Numbered from the stretch's first letter, positions 34,926 through 44,147 are shown. The stretch is 64,000 nt of DNA from an uncultured Bradyrhizobium sp. (GCF_947648125.1 NZ_CANSMR010000019.1:62001-126000), one strand, 5' to 3'. The notes: a model not told the origin generated them from the sequence alone. Translations and numbers: made by a program.

Positions 34926-35145
34926 GGGACAACCGCTCTCCGCTTCCGATATCCCAAAGTTCGCTGAACATGGGGAACAAGAACGCCGTCGTCGGGCCAA
35001 ACAGCAACATGCCATTTAGCGCTTCCAAAGCTCCTGAGGCTGGGAGGGTATCTCAACTGAAACGCCGCCATCGGTGCTGGCGGTCGCGCACCTGTTACAT
35101 GCCTGGCGCAACTTCCACAATTTCGTGACGCGGCGTTGCATCGCG

Positions 35146-35159
35146 CTATGCAAAAACAG
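35146..35159 (+). repeat. CTATGCAAAA motif copy
   Basis: CTATGCAAAAACAG, a single copy in a gene-poor stretch (34926-35560) that otherwise holds only the doubtful frame at 35193-35396. Confidence 0.45.
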
Positions 35160-35192
35160 ACCGCGCCGCAATTTGAAAGCTCGACGTGGCTG

Positions 35193-35396
35193 CTACCGCA
35201 GGCGAACTCCCCGGGTACCATTGGAGCGCGCTGGGCCGCGGATTGCCGCCCTTATCCCGTCCTTATCGCGCTCGACATTGTGTTCCAGCGCGTTGGCGAC
35301 GAGCCGTTTGTTGCCATCTCGCACGATTGAAAGCGGACGCGCCAGAGCGTCTATCAATTGCAGCAGGCAACCCGCCAACTCCTCTTGGGAATTCAC
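35193..35396 (-). CDS. Doubtful small hypothetical protein
   Basis: 67 residues: the first 46 (EELAGCLLQLIDALARPLSI, VRDGNKRLVANALEHNVERD) look protein-like, then the composition turns Arg-rich and random. It could be the start of a gene whose end was replaced. No family recognised. Confidence 0.3.
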   Translation of the reverse strand: MNSQEELAGCLLQLIDALARPLSIVRDGNKRLVANALEHNVERDKDGIRAAIRGPARSNGTRGVRLR

Positions 35397-35561
35397 ACTA
35401 GGTGCTCCTGCTTCTGGCCAGACACAGCGACAGCGCGCCGTAGAGAAGAAGACCGAAGGGTTCGATCATACGGACCAGCGCCGCCTCTGCCACTTCGTGA
35501 GGGAGCTTGGAGGCATAACACGCGGCCGTGTCTCGCATGATAGATATCCCCGACCGTCCTG

Positions 35562-35780
35562 TCAGTATCGACGCACTCCAACGGCCCCTCTGCGGTATCC
35601 ATACCGGCCAACTCCAACCGCTGCACATCCCCGTGGCCCGCAACGAGCTGCAGCGCAACCTCTTGGCCCGCATCCCGCGGCGCCTGCTCTATAGTACGCT
35701 TCACTCCGACCGCCACCAAAGCTGACGAGACCAAGAAATACGGTGAGACTTAAAGCGATGACACGAATAATCGGTGACAT
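35562..35780 (-). CDS. Small exported Gly/Arg-rich repeat protein
   Basis: 72 residues: signal peptide MSPIIRVIALSLTVFLGLVSFGGGRSEA, then AYYRAGAAGCGPRGCAAARCGPRGCAAVGVGRYGYRRGAVGVRRY with two CGPRGCAA repeats. Short exported proteins of this style are common in Bradyrhizobium, with unknown role. A CTATGC motif (35865-35878) lies 85 bases upstream of its start. Confidence 0.6.
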   Translation of the reverse strand: MSPIIRVIALSLTVFLGLVSFGGGRSEAYYRAGAAGCGPRGCAAARCGPRGCAAVGVGRYGYRRGAVGVRRY

Positions 35781-35864
35781 TTTCTTCTCCGGCGCTATCC
35801 ATGCTGTCGCCCGACATTGTACTGATCAGGCTTGACATGATTATCAGGAGCCTCGTGGCGTCGA

Positions 35865-35878
35865 CTATGCAAAAGCGG
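35865..35878 (+). repeat. CTATGCAAAA motif copy
   Basis: CTATGCAAAAGCGG in the space between the small exported protein (start 35780) and the end of the HlyD gene at 35989. Confidence 0.5.
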
Positions 35879-35988
35879 ACAGTGAGCAAGAAAGTCTCGG
35901 CGCGTCCAGCCTGCGGTTACTACCCGTATCGACCCTGATGCCGGGACGCGCTGGATTTTTGGGGATCTCAGTGCAATGTCGACGTCGC

Positions 35989-37098
35989 CTACAGGTAGGC
36001 GGTGTAGGCACTGACCCAAACGAGAATGCAAGAGAGCAGGCCGATAACTCCTGCATTTCCGGCAAATGCCGTGGCGGTCCCGGACATTCCAAGCCGCAGC
36101 GAGTCACGGCTCATCTCAGCCGGAACAGAAATTTCCGCCGGAAACACGGATGCGCCGCCGAGCGCGGTGGTGCGCGCCAGTGTTCCCGAGACCGCGATCT
36201 GTCCTTGCCCGACTCCCTTTGGAATGCCCGAAATCGTTGCGTGATAGATCAGCCCCGGGGCGTTGTTGAACACAACATCAACGGGAGTGCCAATCTTGAT
36301 CGTCTGGAATCCGTTCTGCGAAAACATTCCGACAATTGCAATCTCATTCTCGACGATAAACGACATTGTGGAGCGGGCTTGCAAGGCGCGATCGCCCACC
36401 GTCAATGCGACAGCGGTGACGTAACCATCGGCGACTGCGCGAACGGTCGTCTGTGCTAACTCCCAGTTCGCGTTCTCCAGCTGCGCTTGAATCTGGGCGA
36501 CCGACGTGTTGATGCCGCCGATTTCGGAATCAAGCGCGAGTTTGGCGCTCTGTTGCGCGGCTTTTGCCACGTTGAGTTGCGCCAGCGACGTCTCATATTG
36601 ATTTTGGCGGTCCTGCCCCTGGAATTGTGAGTTGGCATCGTCAGCCACAAGCGTCTGAATATCCGCCAGACGTTTCGCGTTGAACGCGACCTGCGAGGTC
36701 AGACCAACAACATTCGCTGTGGCCTGCTGGTAGTTCGATTTCAGAATCTCGGTCTGCTGCCTTGCCGCAGCAAGCGATGCTTGCAACTGCGCTACCTTGT
36801 ATTGAAATGGCGCCGGATCGATCTGAAACAGCACTTCGCCCAACTTCACGGGCACGTTCGGCTTTACCGGAATGGCAATCACCTCGCCGGTCACATTCGG
36901 CGTCACTTCGACCACCCGGCCGGCGACCGTCACCTTGCCTGACGGCGTCAGGTAATTGAACAACGCAAGGAATGTCGCGAGGATGAGGCTGCCGACAAGC
37001 ACCGAAACGGTTCCTGACAGCCAGCCCCAGCGCACAAGTCGGAATTTCAAAAATACTGCCCACAACGCAGCAACGTAAAGGCACAGGATGATAACCAC
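35989..37098 (-). CDS. HlyD/EmrA-type periplasmic adaptor protein
   Basis: 369 residues from a GTG at 37098 after GGAGAGG; the frame extends further up, but those residues derive from a repeat motif. Two helices near the N-terminus (VVVIILCLYVAALWAVFLKF; VSVLVGSLILATFLALF) precede the lipoyl half GRVVEVTPNVTGEVIAIPVKPNVPVKLGEVLFQID. A long coiled-coil hairpin follows, then RAVADGYVTAVALTVGDRA and a barrel, and a final C-terminal helix (VIGLLSCILVWVSAYTAYL). The two extra helices fit YibH/EmrA-like adaptors. No pump or channel gene is adjacent. A broken partial copy lies at 34558. Confidence 0.87.
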   Translation of the reverse strand: MVIILCLYVAALWAVFLKFRLVRWGWLSGTVSVLVGSLILATFLALFNYLTPSGKVTVAGRVVEVTPNVTGEVIAIPVKPNVPVKLGEVLFQIDPAPFQYKVAQLQASLAAARQQTEILKSNYQQATANVVGLTSQVAFNAKRLADIQTLVADDANSQFQGQDRQNQYETSLAQLNVAKAAQQSAKLALDSEIGGINTSVAQIQAQLENANWELAQTTVRAVADGYVTAVALTVGDRALQARSTMSFIVENEIAIVGMFSQNGFQTIKIGTPVDVVFNNAPGLIYHATISGIPKGVGQGQIAVSGTLARTTALGGASVFPAEISVPAEMSRDSLRLGMSGTATAFAGNAGVIGLLSCILVWVSAYTAYL

Positions 37099-37157
37099 GA
37101 CGGAGCCTCTCCGTTCGGAAGCGAAATCTCCAATTGCAGGTAGGTGGCCATCACGCG

Positions 37158-37237
37158 CTATGCAAAATCGGCACAGCAAAGATCCATTCGATTGGACCTT
37201 TCCGCTTTAATTTCACCGTCCGGCGGATTTTGCATAG
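37158..37237. repeat. Inverted pair C of the CTATGCAAAATC motif
   Basis: CTATGCAAAATCGG at 37158-37171 and CGGATTTTGCATAG at 37224-37237 form an 80-bp unit between the HlyD start and the HdeA relic. The 12-base ends are perfect inverted repeats. Confidence 0.65.
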
Positions 37238-37247
37238 TCGGCACGGC

Positions 37248-37532
37248 ATGACCTTTCCATGGTTGTCGCCAAGTGTGACGTCCTTCGATGGGACGAGCTG
37301 GATTCGTAACAAGGGGACGTGGCAGGGCGACGCCGGCATGCTGGCGACGAGGTACAGTGGCTGGTACAATGGACTTGCCCGAATGCACTATCTGGATGTG
37401 AAAAAAGGCAAGGAAGCGGAGCATGGGGTAATCGTGTACTGCAAGGCGAACCCGGACCAACTGGTCATCGAGCCGATTGCCGTCGTGTTCAAGGACATGC
37501 AGGCGAAGCTGGGGATTGAAATGAAGCACTAA
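37248..37532 (+). pseudogene. 5'-truncated, frameshifted HdeA-family gene
   Basis: From about 37312 it reads GTWQGDAGMLATRYSGWYNG, LARMHYLDVKKGKEAEHGVI, VYCKANPDQLVIEPIAVVFK, parallel to the intact gene at 42438 (TYQEDADALTAWYSGWYNGLAKKHFLDLRKGK). The signal peptide and the first conserved Cys are missing. Upstream, another frame holds WDELDS and a stop, as expected from a frameshift. The repeat pair C ends only 10 bases before it. Confidence 0.65.
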
Positions 37533-37575
37533 AACCTAATGGCTTATGCTCGGGCCGGGCGAACCTGTACTCCGG

Positions 37576-37590
37576 CCGGATTTTGCATAG
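37576..37590 (-). repeat. CTATGCAAAATC motif copy (inverted)
   Basis: CCGGATTTTGCATAG between the HdeA relic and the receiver gene at 37716, about 125 bases upstream of that gene. Confidence 0.5.
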
Positions 37591-37715
37591 CAACAAAGTG
37601 GCGCCGGAGCAGAATGACTGTTTGCACACCGCGCGCCGATCTTGATCGCGACGAGCAAATTGGCGATTGCCCTTTTTTGACATAAGATCTGGAAACGGCC
37701 AATGATGGCTTCGCT

Positions 37716-38069
37716 ATGCGCACCATAGCTGTCGTCGATGATAATCCCGGCATGCTGCAGGGTCTGAACCGGCTTTTGTTGGCCCACGGCTTCCGGGTCC
37801 GGACGTTTGCATCGGCGGAGTCGTTTTTGGAATCCTTTGCCGAGTGCGAAGCTGACTGTCTTCTCCTCGATATTCACCTTGGCGGAATTTCAGGCATCGA
37901 CCTGCAACGGCGATTGACCTCATCGGGGAGCGAGTTACCGGTGATTGTGATGACGGCCATCGATAATGAGGTCACCCGGCAGGAGGCGTTTGACGCCGGT
38001 TGCGTCGCCTATTTGAGGAAGCCGTTTCTGGCAAAACTTCTCATCGATGCCATCAGCAGGATTCCCTGA
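37716..38069 (+). CDS. Stand-alone receiver (CheY-like) protein
   Basis: 117 residues, receiver only: VVDDNPGM, Asp52 in CLLLDIHLGGISG, VMTAID and YLRKPF. It resembles the lone receiver at 11129 (LVVDDNPSMLRGIGRLL against AVVDDNPGMLQGLNRLL). It precedes a kinase by about 150 bases, the reverse of the order in the first set. The gap 38070-38215 has no gene, though a minus-strand INFGYNF stretch near 38.1 kb could be the last strand of a lost porin. Confidence 0.85.
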   Translation: MRTIAVVDDNPGMLQGLNRLLLAHGFRVRTFASAESFLESFAECEADCLLLDIHLGGISGIDLQRRLTSSGSELPVIVMTAIDNEVTRQEAFDAGCVAYLRKPFLAKLLIDAISRIP

Positions 38070-38215
38070 GGAACGCATAGCCAATCTTCACGATCGCCGA
38101 AAATTGTAGCCGAAGTTGATGTCAATATTTGCTCTCCCGCAAGCCGGGTAACTCGGGTAGTGTGCGACCCAGGTCATGAAAGTTCGACATCCTGCGTAAA
38201 CGGCCGCTTTATCGC

Positions 38216-40045
38216 ATGATACCTCGGGTACTTCTCGGTTCGATCGTGCTGCTCATAGCGATGACCGGTGCCGCGTTTTCCCAGCCGAAGCGGGTGCTGA
38301 TTGTTCATTCCGTCGGTCGCGATTTTTCGCCGTGGGATGACTACGCACGAAAGATCCGCGAGGAGTTGAGGCTTCAGTCGAAAGATCCCATCGATATCTT
38401 CGAGGTGTCGCTGTCGACGGCCCGCTTCCCCGACGGCAATGAAGACGCCTTTGTCAGCTATTTGAATGCGGTGTTTTCCGAGCGCAAACTCGACCTGATC
38501 ATGACGATCGGGGGGCCCGCGGCTGCGTTCTTTCGGAACAACCGGCAAAGGATATTTCCTTCCGTCCCAACCCTCTATGCTGCCTTTGACCCACGAATGT
38601 CTCCGAAGATATCGGAGGCGGACGCGATGGTCCCGGTTTCGGTCGACATATTCGGCACTCTCGACCAGGGTCTACAGCTGGTTCCGGAGGCGAATAAAGT
38701 CGTCGTCGTGATCGGGAATTCTCCGATCGAGAAGCTTTGGCTCGAGGAGATGCACAAGCTGTATCAGCCGCTGACAAACCGGGTCGAGATAACCTATTTC
38801 AACGAACTGTCGCTGGAAGAGATACTCAAGCGGGTGGCTGCCCTGCCACCCCGGACCATCATTGTCTATGGGCAGATGTTGGTGGACGCCGCTGGCGTCG
38901 TGTACGAAGGCGGTCAAGCCATAGATCGGCTTCACGAGGTCGCCAACGCGCCTATGTTTTCGGAGCAAGACACGTTCTTTGGCCGAGGGATCGTCGGCGG
39001 CCGGATGTCGGACATAGCCGACATCAGTCGACAGACCGCCGCCGTTGCGGTGCGGATCCTGGCCGGGGAGTCGCCGGGTAGCATCAAAACGCCTCCGATC
39101 CCCGCTGCATCGCCGAGATACGACTGGAGGGAGCTGAAGCGCTGGAAGATCAGCGAGAGCCAACTGCCGCCAGGCAGTCGGGTCATGTTTCGCGTGCCGA
39201 GCGTGTGGGAGCAGTATCGGCTGGAAGTGTCGGCCGTTACGGCCGCTATCCTGCTGCAGGCCGGTATCATTGGATTGCTGCTGGTCGAGCGGCGTCGGCG
39301 CCATGTCGCTCAAGCCGAGGCTAGCAGTCGTCGTCAGGAAGTGGTCCGCTTGAACCGCGTTACAACCGCCAGCGTTCTGTCGTCATCGATAGCGCATGAA
39401 CTCAACCAGCCGCTCGGGGCGATTTTGAGCAATACTGAAGCTGCGCAGGTGCTGCTGACGGCGAATCCACCTGACGTTGCTCAGCTCGGCGAGATCCTTT
39501 CCGACATCGTCCGGGACGAACAACGCGCCAGCGACATCATCAGCGGGTTGCGAAATTTGCTGAACAATAGGACGGAATCCGATCTACGAACGTTCGATTT
39601 GAACGATACCGTACGGGGCGTAGTCAAAATTGTGTCTCCTGAAATTACAAGGCGGGGAGTGAGCTTGCGTACCATTCTCGCGCCCGAGCCGTTACCGGTG
39701 CGGTGTGATCCGATCCATCTGCAGCAAGTCCTCATGAACCTCGTGATGAATGGCGTGGATGCGATGGACGAGGTGGTCCCGCGCAACCTTTCGATCCGGA
39801 CGGCGCTGGCTGACGCGGATGGCGTCGAAGTCCAGATAGTAGACTCCGGTCCGGGTATCCCCAAAGACAAGCTGGCCAGCATCTTCAATGCATTCGTCAC
39901 AACGAAACCGCAAGGGACTGGGCTGGGACTCCCTATCGCGCGCACGATAGTTGAAAGCTACGGTGGCGAACTCTGGGCAGAGAACCGCTCCCGGGGCGCG
40001 GTGTTCTCATTCAGGTTACCTTTGAATCGTCCCACGACAATGTAG
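38216..40045 (+). CDS. Sensor histidine kinase with periplasmic ABC substrate-binding-like domain, second copy
   Basis: 609 residues, same layout as 8388-10232. It has a signal peptide (ending GAAFSQ), a periplasmic domain of about 300 residues (KRVLIVHSVGRDFSPWDDYA; ASPRYDWRELKRWKISESQLPPGSRVMFR), and one helix at about 340-362. HisKA has SIAHELNQPLGAIL with His394; N box NLVMNGVDAM, G1 DSGPGIPK and G2 GTGLGLPIA follow. The periplasmic half differs clearly in sequence from the first copy, so the ligand is probably different. The lone receiver at 37716 and the FixJ-type regulator at 33680 are likely partners. Confidence 0.9.
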   Translation: MIPRVLLGSIVLLIAMTGAAFSQPKRVLIVHSVGRDFSPWDDYARKIREELRLQSKDPIDIFEVSLSTARFPDGNEDAFVSYLNAVFSERKLDLIMTIGGPAAAFFRNNRQRIFPSVPTLYAAFDPRMSPKISEADAMVPVSVDIFGTLDQGLQLVPEANKVVVVIGNSPIEKLWLEEMHKLYQPLTNRVEITYFNELSLEEILKRVAALPPRTIIVYGQMLVDAAGVVYEGGQAIDRLHEVANAPMFSEQDTFFGRGIVGGRMSDIADISRQTAAVAVRILAGESPGSIKTPPIPAASPRYDWRELKRWKISESQLPPGSRVMFRVPSVWEQYRLEVSAVTAAILLQAGIIGLLLVERRRRHVAQAEASSRRQEVVRLNRVTTASVLSSSIAHELNQPLGAILSNTEAAQVLLTANPPDVAQLGEILSDIVRDEQRASDIISGLRNLLNNRTESDLRTFDLNDTVRGVVKIVSPEITRRGVSLRTILAPEPLPVRCDPIHLQQVLMNLVMNGVDAMDEVVPRNLSIRTALADADGVEVQIVDSGPGIPKDKLASIFNAFVTTKPQGTGLGLPIARTIVESYGGELWAENRSRGAVFSFRLPLNRPTTM

Positions 40046-40146
40046 GCTCTGCTCCTCAAGCATCCCGGGACCGATAGCCAGGTCCAGCGCATCAACCGCA
40101 CGATCAAGGAAGCGACTGTCCAACGCTACCATTACGATCGACACGA

Positions 40147-40398
40147 TCAGCTCGAAGCACGCCGTACGAATACATCTGCAAATGCAGGACTTCCCGCAAA
40201 TGCGATCGCATTTGGCGCGACGCCGGTGAGGACCAGCTTGCAGGGCAGCATGTCCGCGCCCCTGGAGTTGAAAACAATCAGTGATGGAACGACCTGGGAT
40301 TTGGTGGCCCCGATCGTCTTTGTGTCTTGGGCCCAGGCCATGTTTGTGACCGTCAGCGCACCGAGAAGAGCAACCGCACGCATCGTATTCGACAGCAT
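40147..40398 (-). pseudogene. Truncated copy of the secreted protein family at 44432
   Basis: 83 codons: MLSNTMRAVALLGALTVTNMAWAQ, then KTIGATKSQVVPSLIVFNSRGADMLPCKLVLTGVAPNAIAFAGSP and an early stop. The 216-residue protein at 44432 has KTIGTPSAAAKPEVVPSLIVLNSRGATLQGDVLTLIGVTPNSIIFA at the same place. About two thirds of the protein is lost. It could still be secreted as a short peptide. Confidence 0.6.
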
Positions 40399-40452
40399 GA
40401 TTGGCCCCAGAATCGGAGAGACTACCTGGGCCCAGGCATGATGGGAGCGAAT

Positions 40453-40479
40453 GGAGGCCGGCCGAATTGGCCGGCCTCC
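40453..40479 (-). terminator. Terminator hairpin for the porin gene
   Basis: GGAGGCCGGCC at 40453-40463 pairs perfectly with GGCCGGCCTCC at 40469-40479 around GAATT. It lies 8 bases beyond the stop of the minus-strand porin gene. Confidence 0.7.
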
Positions 40480-40487
40480 TCTCTTCA

Positions 40488-41234
40488 TCAGTAACCGAAC
40501 TTGTAGTTGACGCGGAGCGCGAGCAGGTTCGCATCCGTCTTGGTGTTGCTGGTGATCGACGCGATGGGGCCCAATGACGGCGTCAGGAAGGTGTTGCTCT
40601 CGTTCACCCTCCACAGATAGTCGTACTCGATGCCGGCCGTCCAATTCGGAGAGAAGCCGTACTCGAAGCCGACACCCACGACCCCACCCCAGCGGGTCCG
40701 ATTCGCAAAAGCAAGGCCCGTGCCGGTCACGTTGTTGATGAGGGCAAAATTCTGGCTACCAACCGCGGCGCCGCCCTTAACATAGAACAGAGCCTCGTTG
40801 GCCGCGTAGCCGATTTGACCCGTAAAGAGGCCCAAGCCGTTAAGGGTCGACTTGTAGGTGTTGGCCGGGTTCTGCAAGCTGGCGTGCGAGTTGCGGATGT
40901 TGGCCCAGTCGCCCTGCGCTTCCAGGCCGTACACCAATTGTCCAGCCTGCCAGCGATAGCCAAACTGACCACCGATGATGCCGCCGCCTTTACTGTTGCA
41001 ACCTTCCGCAAACACACCGCCAATACCGTTGATCGCGGTGATATCGATACACTGGTTGCTCCAGCCATATCCGCCGTTCGCGCCGAGATAGAAGCCGGAC
41101 CAGTTGTACATCATCGGCGCCGCGATCGGGGCCGCCTTGTAGGTGGGCCGCGGCGGAAGGTCAGCGGCCTTTGCAATACCGGTGAACGAAACGGACATCA
41201 CCGCCGCTGCGGCAAGTAAGCTAATCTTTTTCAT
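40488..41234 (-). CDS. Omp25/31-type outer-membrane beta-barrel protein
   Basis: 248 residues from the ATG at 41234 (MKKISLLAAAAVMSVSF), preceded by GAGGC. A signal peptide ends at AKA, then ADLPPRPTYKAAP and the family landmark YNWSGFYLGANGGYGW follow. Alternating beta segments include LVYGLEAQGDWANI and WTAGIEYDYLWRVNES; the protein ends LALRVNYKFGY with a C-terminal aromatic as barrel proteins do. Two cysteines sit in one loop. It is a small OmpA-like barrel of the Rhizobiales outer membrane. A CTATGC-like motif lies upstream near 41290. Confidence 0.9.
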   Translation of the reverse strand: MKKISLLAAAAVMSVSFTGIAKAADLPPRPTYKAAPIAAPMMYNWSGFYLGANGGYGWSNQCIDITAINGIGGVFAEGCNSKGGGIIGGQFGYRWQAGQLVYGLEAQGDWANIRNSHASLQNPANTYKSTLNGLGLFTGQIGYAANEALFYVKGGAAVGSQNFALINNVTGTGLAFANRTRWGGVVGVGFEYGFSPNWTAGIEYDYLWRVNESNTFLTPSLGPIASITSNTKTDANLLALRVNYKFGY

Positions 41235-41362
41235 CGTTGTAAGCCTCATCGAATGTGGAGAGCACTCAAGCCAAGTGCCATCGACTCCGGCTCAGCTGGT
41301 ATGCAGAAACTGTCACTGCCAACCATTTCACTGCGGTGTTGCAACAAAACACCACTGCAAGC

Positions 41363-42322
41363 TTACGGCGAATTGCCGGACTCCAATGCGCGAAACCGAC
41401 GATGTGTCTCGGATGGCAACTCGCCGAACAGCGATCTGTAGTGGCCGGCAAACCTGCCGAACTCGGTGACGCCGTGGGCCGCCAGAATATCGGCGAGTCT
41501 GACGGATGCATCACTCTCGCGACGGATATCATGATAAGCTAGGTTCAACTGCCGCAGCTTCAGATAATACTTTGGCGAGAAGCCGAGATAACGCTCGAAA
41601 GCGCGCAGCAAGGTTCGGTACTCCGCCTTGGTAGCTTTCACGATATCCTTGATATGGACGATGCTTTCCGACTTTGCCCGCACGAATTCGAGCGCCTCCA
41701 GAACGATTCGCTCGGACGAGAGGGTGTACTTGTTGGGCAGGAGAGCTTCGCTCAGGCGATTGTCCCAGACGTAAGCCAACCTATCCATCAAGGCGCGCTC
41801 CGTCTCCCGGGCCATCATGGGTTGATCGGCGGCAGCGGAATCGGCGATGGAGCACAGGGCCCGCTTCGATGCTTCGACCAATCCCGATGCGATCGGTACT
41901 GGCAATCGGGCGAGATGCTTGGTGGTGTTCGGCGATTCCCGACTTGCGGCTACGGGAAGGATCTTCCTCGCGACGTCCCCATCACCCGGCAGCGACCATG
42001 CTATCCACTCGACGTGACCGAAACGAACAAAGGTAAATTGACAGTCCGGGGGCATAATGACCAGGTCCGACACTTGGCATGGCACGCCGTCGAGCAGGAC
42101 GCGATCGTCGAAGTTGGACGACTGGATGATCACCGTGGTCAAATTCGGATCAGTGATACCATGGGTGATCCCCGGGCCGCCGTCGGCGCCAAACTGAAGG
42201 ATCGCTCGATTCAAGGAGAGGCTCTCCACCCCCCATCGGTGGGAGGACGGGGCGGATTTCAGAAATGTTACCCTCGCGCCCTGAATGGCGTCGGCGTATT
42301 TTCCGAAATCGTCCAAATCCAA
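41363..42322 (-). CDS. AraC family transcriptional regulator
   Basis: 319 residues. An N-terminal sensor domain of about 200 residues precedes two C-terminal helix-turn-helix motifs (IVHIKDIVKATKAEYRTLLRAFERYLGFSPKYYLKLRQLNLA and VRLADILAAHGVTEFGRFAGHYRSLFGELPS). It is divergent from nothing nearby; it lies in the same direction as the HdeA gene upstream and the porin downstream, but spacing of over 110 bases each side suggests its own promoter. Ligand unknown. Confidence 0.88.
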   Translation of the reverse strand: MDLDDFGKYADAIQGARVTFLKSAPSSHRWGVESLSLNRAILQFGADGGPGITHGITDPNLTTVIIQSSNFDDRVLLDGVPCQVSDLVIMPPDCQFTFVRFGHVEWIAWSLPGDGDVARKILPVAASRESPNTTKHLARLPVPIASGLVEASKRALCSIADSAAADQPMMARETERALMDRLAYVWDNRLSEALLPNKYTLSSERIVLEALEFVRAKSESIVHIKDIVKATKAEYRTLLRAFERYLGFSPKYYLKLRQLNLAYHDIRRESDASVRLADILAAHGVTEFGRFAGHYRSLFGELPSETHRRFRALESGNSP

Positions 42323-42437
42323 GATCCCGCCCAGTCAGAGCGGCAGCACGCGTGAAGCGGAAGGGAGGCTGTGCGGTTTCGGCAAGGCCGCACAAGCGGA
42401 TCGGTCTGCAGCCGCCACCGACGCCGTCCCAGACGAT

Positions 42438-42791
42438 CTACTTCATCTGGATGCCCAGCAGCTCCCGCTCCGCTTTGAACACAACAGCAATGGCATCGAT
42501 GATGCGCTTGTCGGGATTGGCCTTGCAGTAGACGATGACTTCGTGCTCCGCGACCTTGCCCTTGCGCAGGTCGAGGAAATGCTTCTTGGCAAGGCCGTTG
42601 TACCATCCGCTGTACCAAGCCGTCAGCGCATCGGCATCTTCCTGGTAAGTCCCTGCGAGTTGCGCGCAGGTCAGCTTCTGGACGTCGATGAATCCGTTCG
42701 CATCGACATAGGACGACAGCGGCACCTGGGCCTTGGCTGAAGCCATGCTGGCAACAAGCAGAGTGGCGGAAAGCAGCAGTTTCGAACGCAT
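42438..42791 (-). CDS. hdeA: HdeA-family periplasmic acid-stress chaperone
   Basis: 117 residues: a signal peptide (ending ASAKA), then a mature domain with the two HdeA cysteines, Cys42 in KLTCAQL and Cys89 in VYCKANPD, which form the family disulfide. YSGWYNGLAKKH and the late hydrophobic segment IDAIAVVFK are also typical. Enterobacterial HdeA unfolds at low pH and holds client proteins in the periplasm; that role is inferred here. A broken paralogue is at 37248. Confidence 0.83.
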   Translation of the reverse strand: MRSKLLLSATLLVASMASAKAQVPLSSYVDANGFIDVQKLTCAQLAGTYQEDADALTAWYSGWYNGLAKKHFLDLRKGKVAEHEVIVYCKANPDKRIIDAIAVVFKAERELLGIQMK

Positions 42792-43063
42792 TGGGGAACC
42801 TCTTGGAATAAAATCGAATGTGGAGAGATTTCAGACGATCCGGCTTTCAGAATCCGGTCGCCTTCGCGGACAACCGGCATACGAGCTGAGACCATCGGCT
42901 CGGATGCGCTATCAGGCTTAGTGCAACGCAACTAGATGGAACGAAGCAGTGCATCGTGCAGTCCGGTGGGTGAGGGGCGGCGCATATACATACGTCCATA
43001 GGCATCGACCGCCTGGACACATGCGGGCGCGATAGCAACGCCGCTCCCGCGGCCAAACTCTGT

Positions 43064-43780
43064 TCAGAACCGATAGTTGATGCCGCCACGCAGGATATTC
43101 AATCGATCCGAGCTGACCCCGGTGCCGGCGACTTTCGTGTAGAGATACTCGGCCTTCACGGACCAGTTCGGCGTGAAGCCATATTCCACGCCGAGACCTG
43201 CGCTGATGCCGGGCCGCCAGGAAGAACCCGAACAAGGCAGAACGCCGAGCGTACCGCAGGGTACGCCGGCGACGGTCGACGCGCTGGCGGTTGACTTGAC
43301 GAGGGCTGCGCCGCCGGTGGTGTAGAGTAACACGTTGTTCATGGCGACGCCGATGCGCGCTCTCACCGTTGTCAGCGCGTCGATACTTGTCGAGGTGTTC
43401 AGCGTGACACCGTTCCCGATGCCGAAAATGCTGGGCGTTACGACGGACGAGCCCTTGATGTTGGCCCAGTCCAGATCACCTTCCAGGCCGAGCACGACAT
43501 ATCCCTGCTGAATCTGCCCGCCAAACGTACCGCCGATCATGCCGCCAGTAATGTCGAAACCTGCACGATCGAACCTGTTGGAGAACAGCACCAGCGGGTC
43601 CTGGTTGCCCCATCCATATCCACCATTGCCGCCTACGTAGAATCCCGTCCAGTTATAGACGGCGGCAACCGGAGCCGGGGCCTTGTAGGCGGGCGCCGCC
43701 GGCAAGTCTGCCGCAGCTGCGTAGCCGCCCATCATCCCTGAAGCTGCGATCGCAACTGCAACCCTTCCAATCTTGTTCAT
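43064..43780 (-). CDS. Omp25/31-type outer-membrane beta-barrel protein
   Basis: 238 residues: a signal peptide (ending GGYAAA), ADLPAAPAYKAPAPVAA, then YNWTGFYVGGNGGYGWGNQ, the same landmark as the porin at 40488. The last strands include WSVKAEYLYTKVAGTG and ILRGGINYRF with terminal Phe. The frame is intact. A CTATGCAGAATCTG motif lies 65 bases upstream of its ATG. Confidence 0.9.
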   Translation of the reverse strand: MNKIGRVAVAIAASGMMGGYAAAADLPAAPAYKAPAPVAAVYNWTGFYVGGNGGYGWGNQDPLVLFSNRFDRAGFDITGGMIGGTFGGQIQQGYVVLGLEGDLDWANIKGSSVVTPSIFGIGNGVTLNTSTSIDALTTVRARIGVAMNNVLLYTTGGAALVKSTASASTVAGVPCGTLGVLPCSGSSWRPGISAGLGVEYGFTPNWSVKAEYLYTKVAGTGVSSDRLNILRGGINYRF

Positions 43781-43844
43781 TGCCGCACCTCATTGATTGA
43801 AGAAATTCATGCGGCATCAAATCGCATCGAAGGCGCGCAACCTG

Positions 43845-43858
43845 CTATGCAGAATCTG
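43845..43858 (+). repeat. CTATGC motif variant
   Basis: CTATGCAGAATCTG upstream of the porin gene at 43780; a weaker relative (ACATGCAAACTCTG) is near 43982, and another lies at about 41290 upstream of the other porin. The stretch 43781-44147 shows no gene. Confidence 0.4.
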
Positions 43859-44147
43859 ACGCTTGCTTTCAATTTTTCTGACTGTGGCTTGGTTGCTGCA
43901 GCCGAGGCATCGGCACCATCCATGTTGACCGCAAGTCCACCTTTGCGAACGGCCTTGAGCGTCGAGCGAGCGAGTTCACGAACATGCAAACTCTGACAAC
44001 TCGGTGAGGTTGACTCGGCCGAAGAACGCACAGCGCGAACGTCACGGCGTCCGGCGAGTTCTCGGATCGATTTGCCTTTTGCAAGTCAAAACCGCCTAGC
44101 GTTCCGTCCAAACGTGGTCGAGCTCGTCTCGGCTCGAGGTAAGCACT

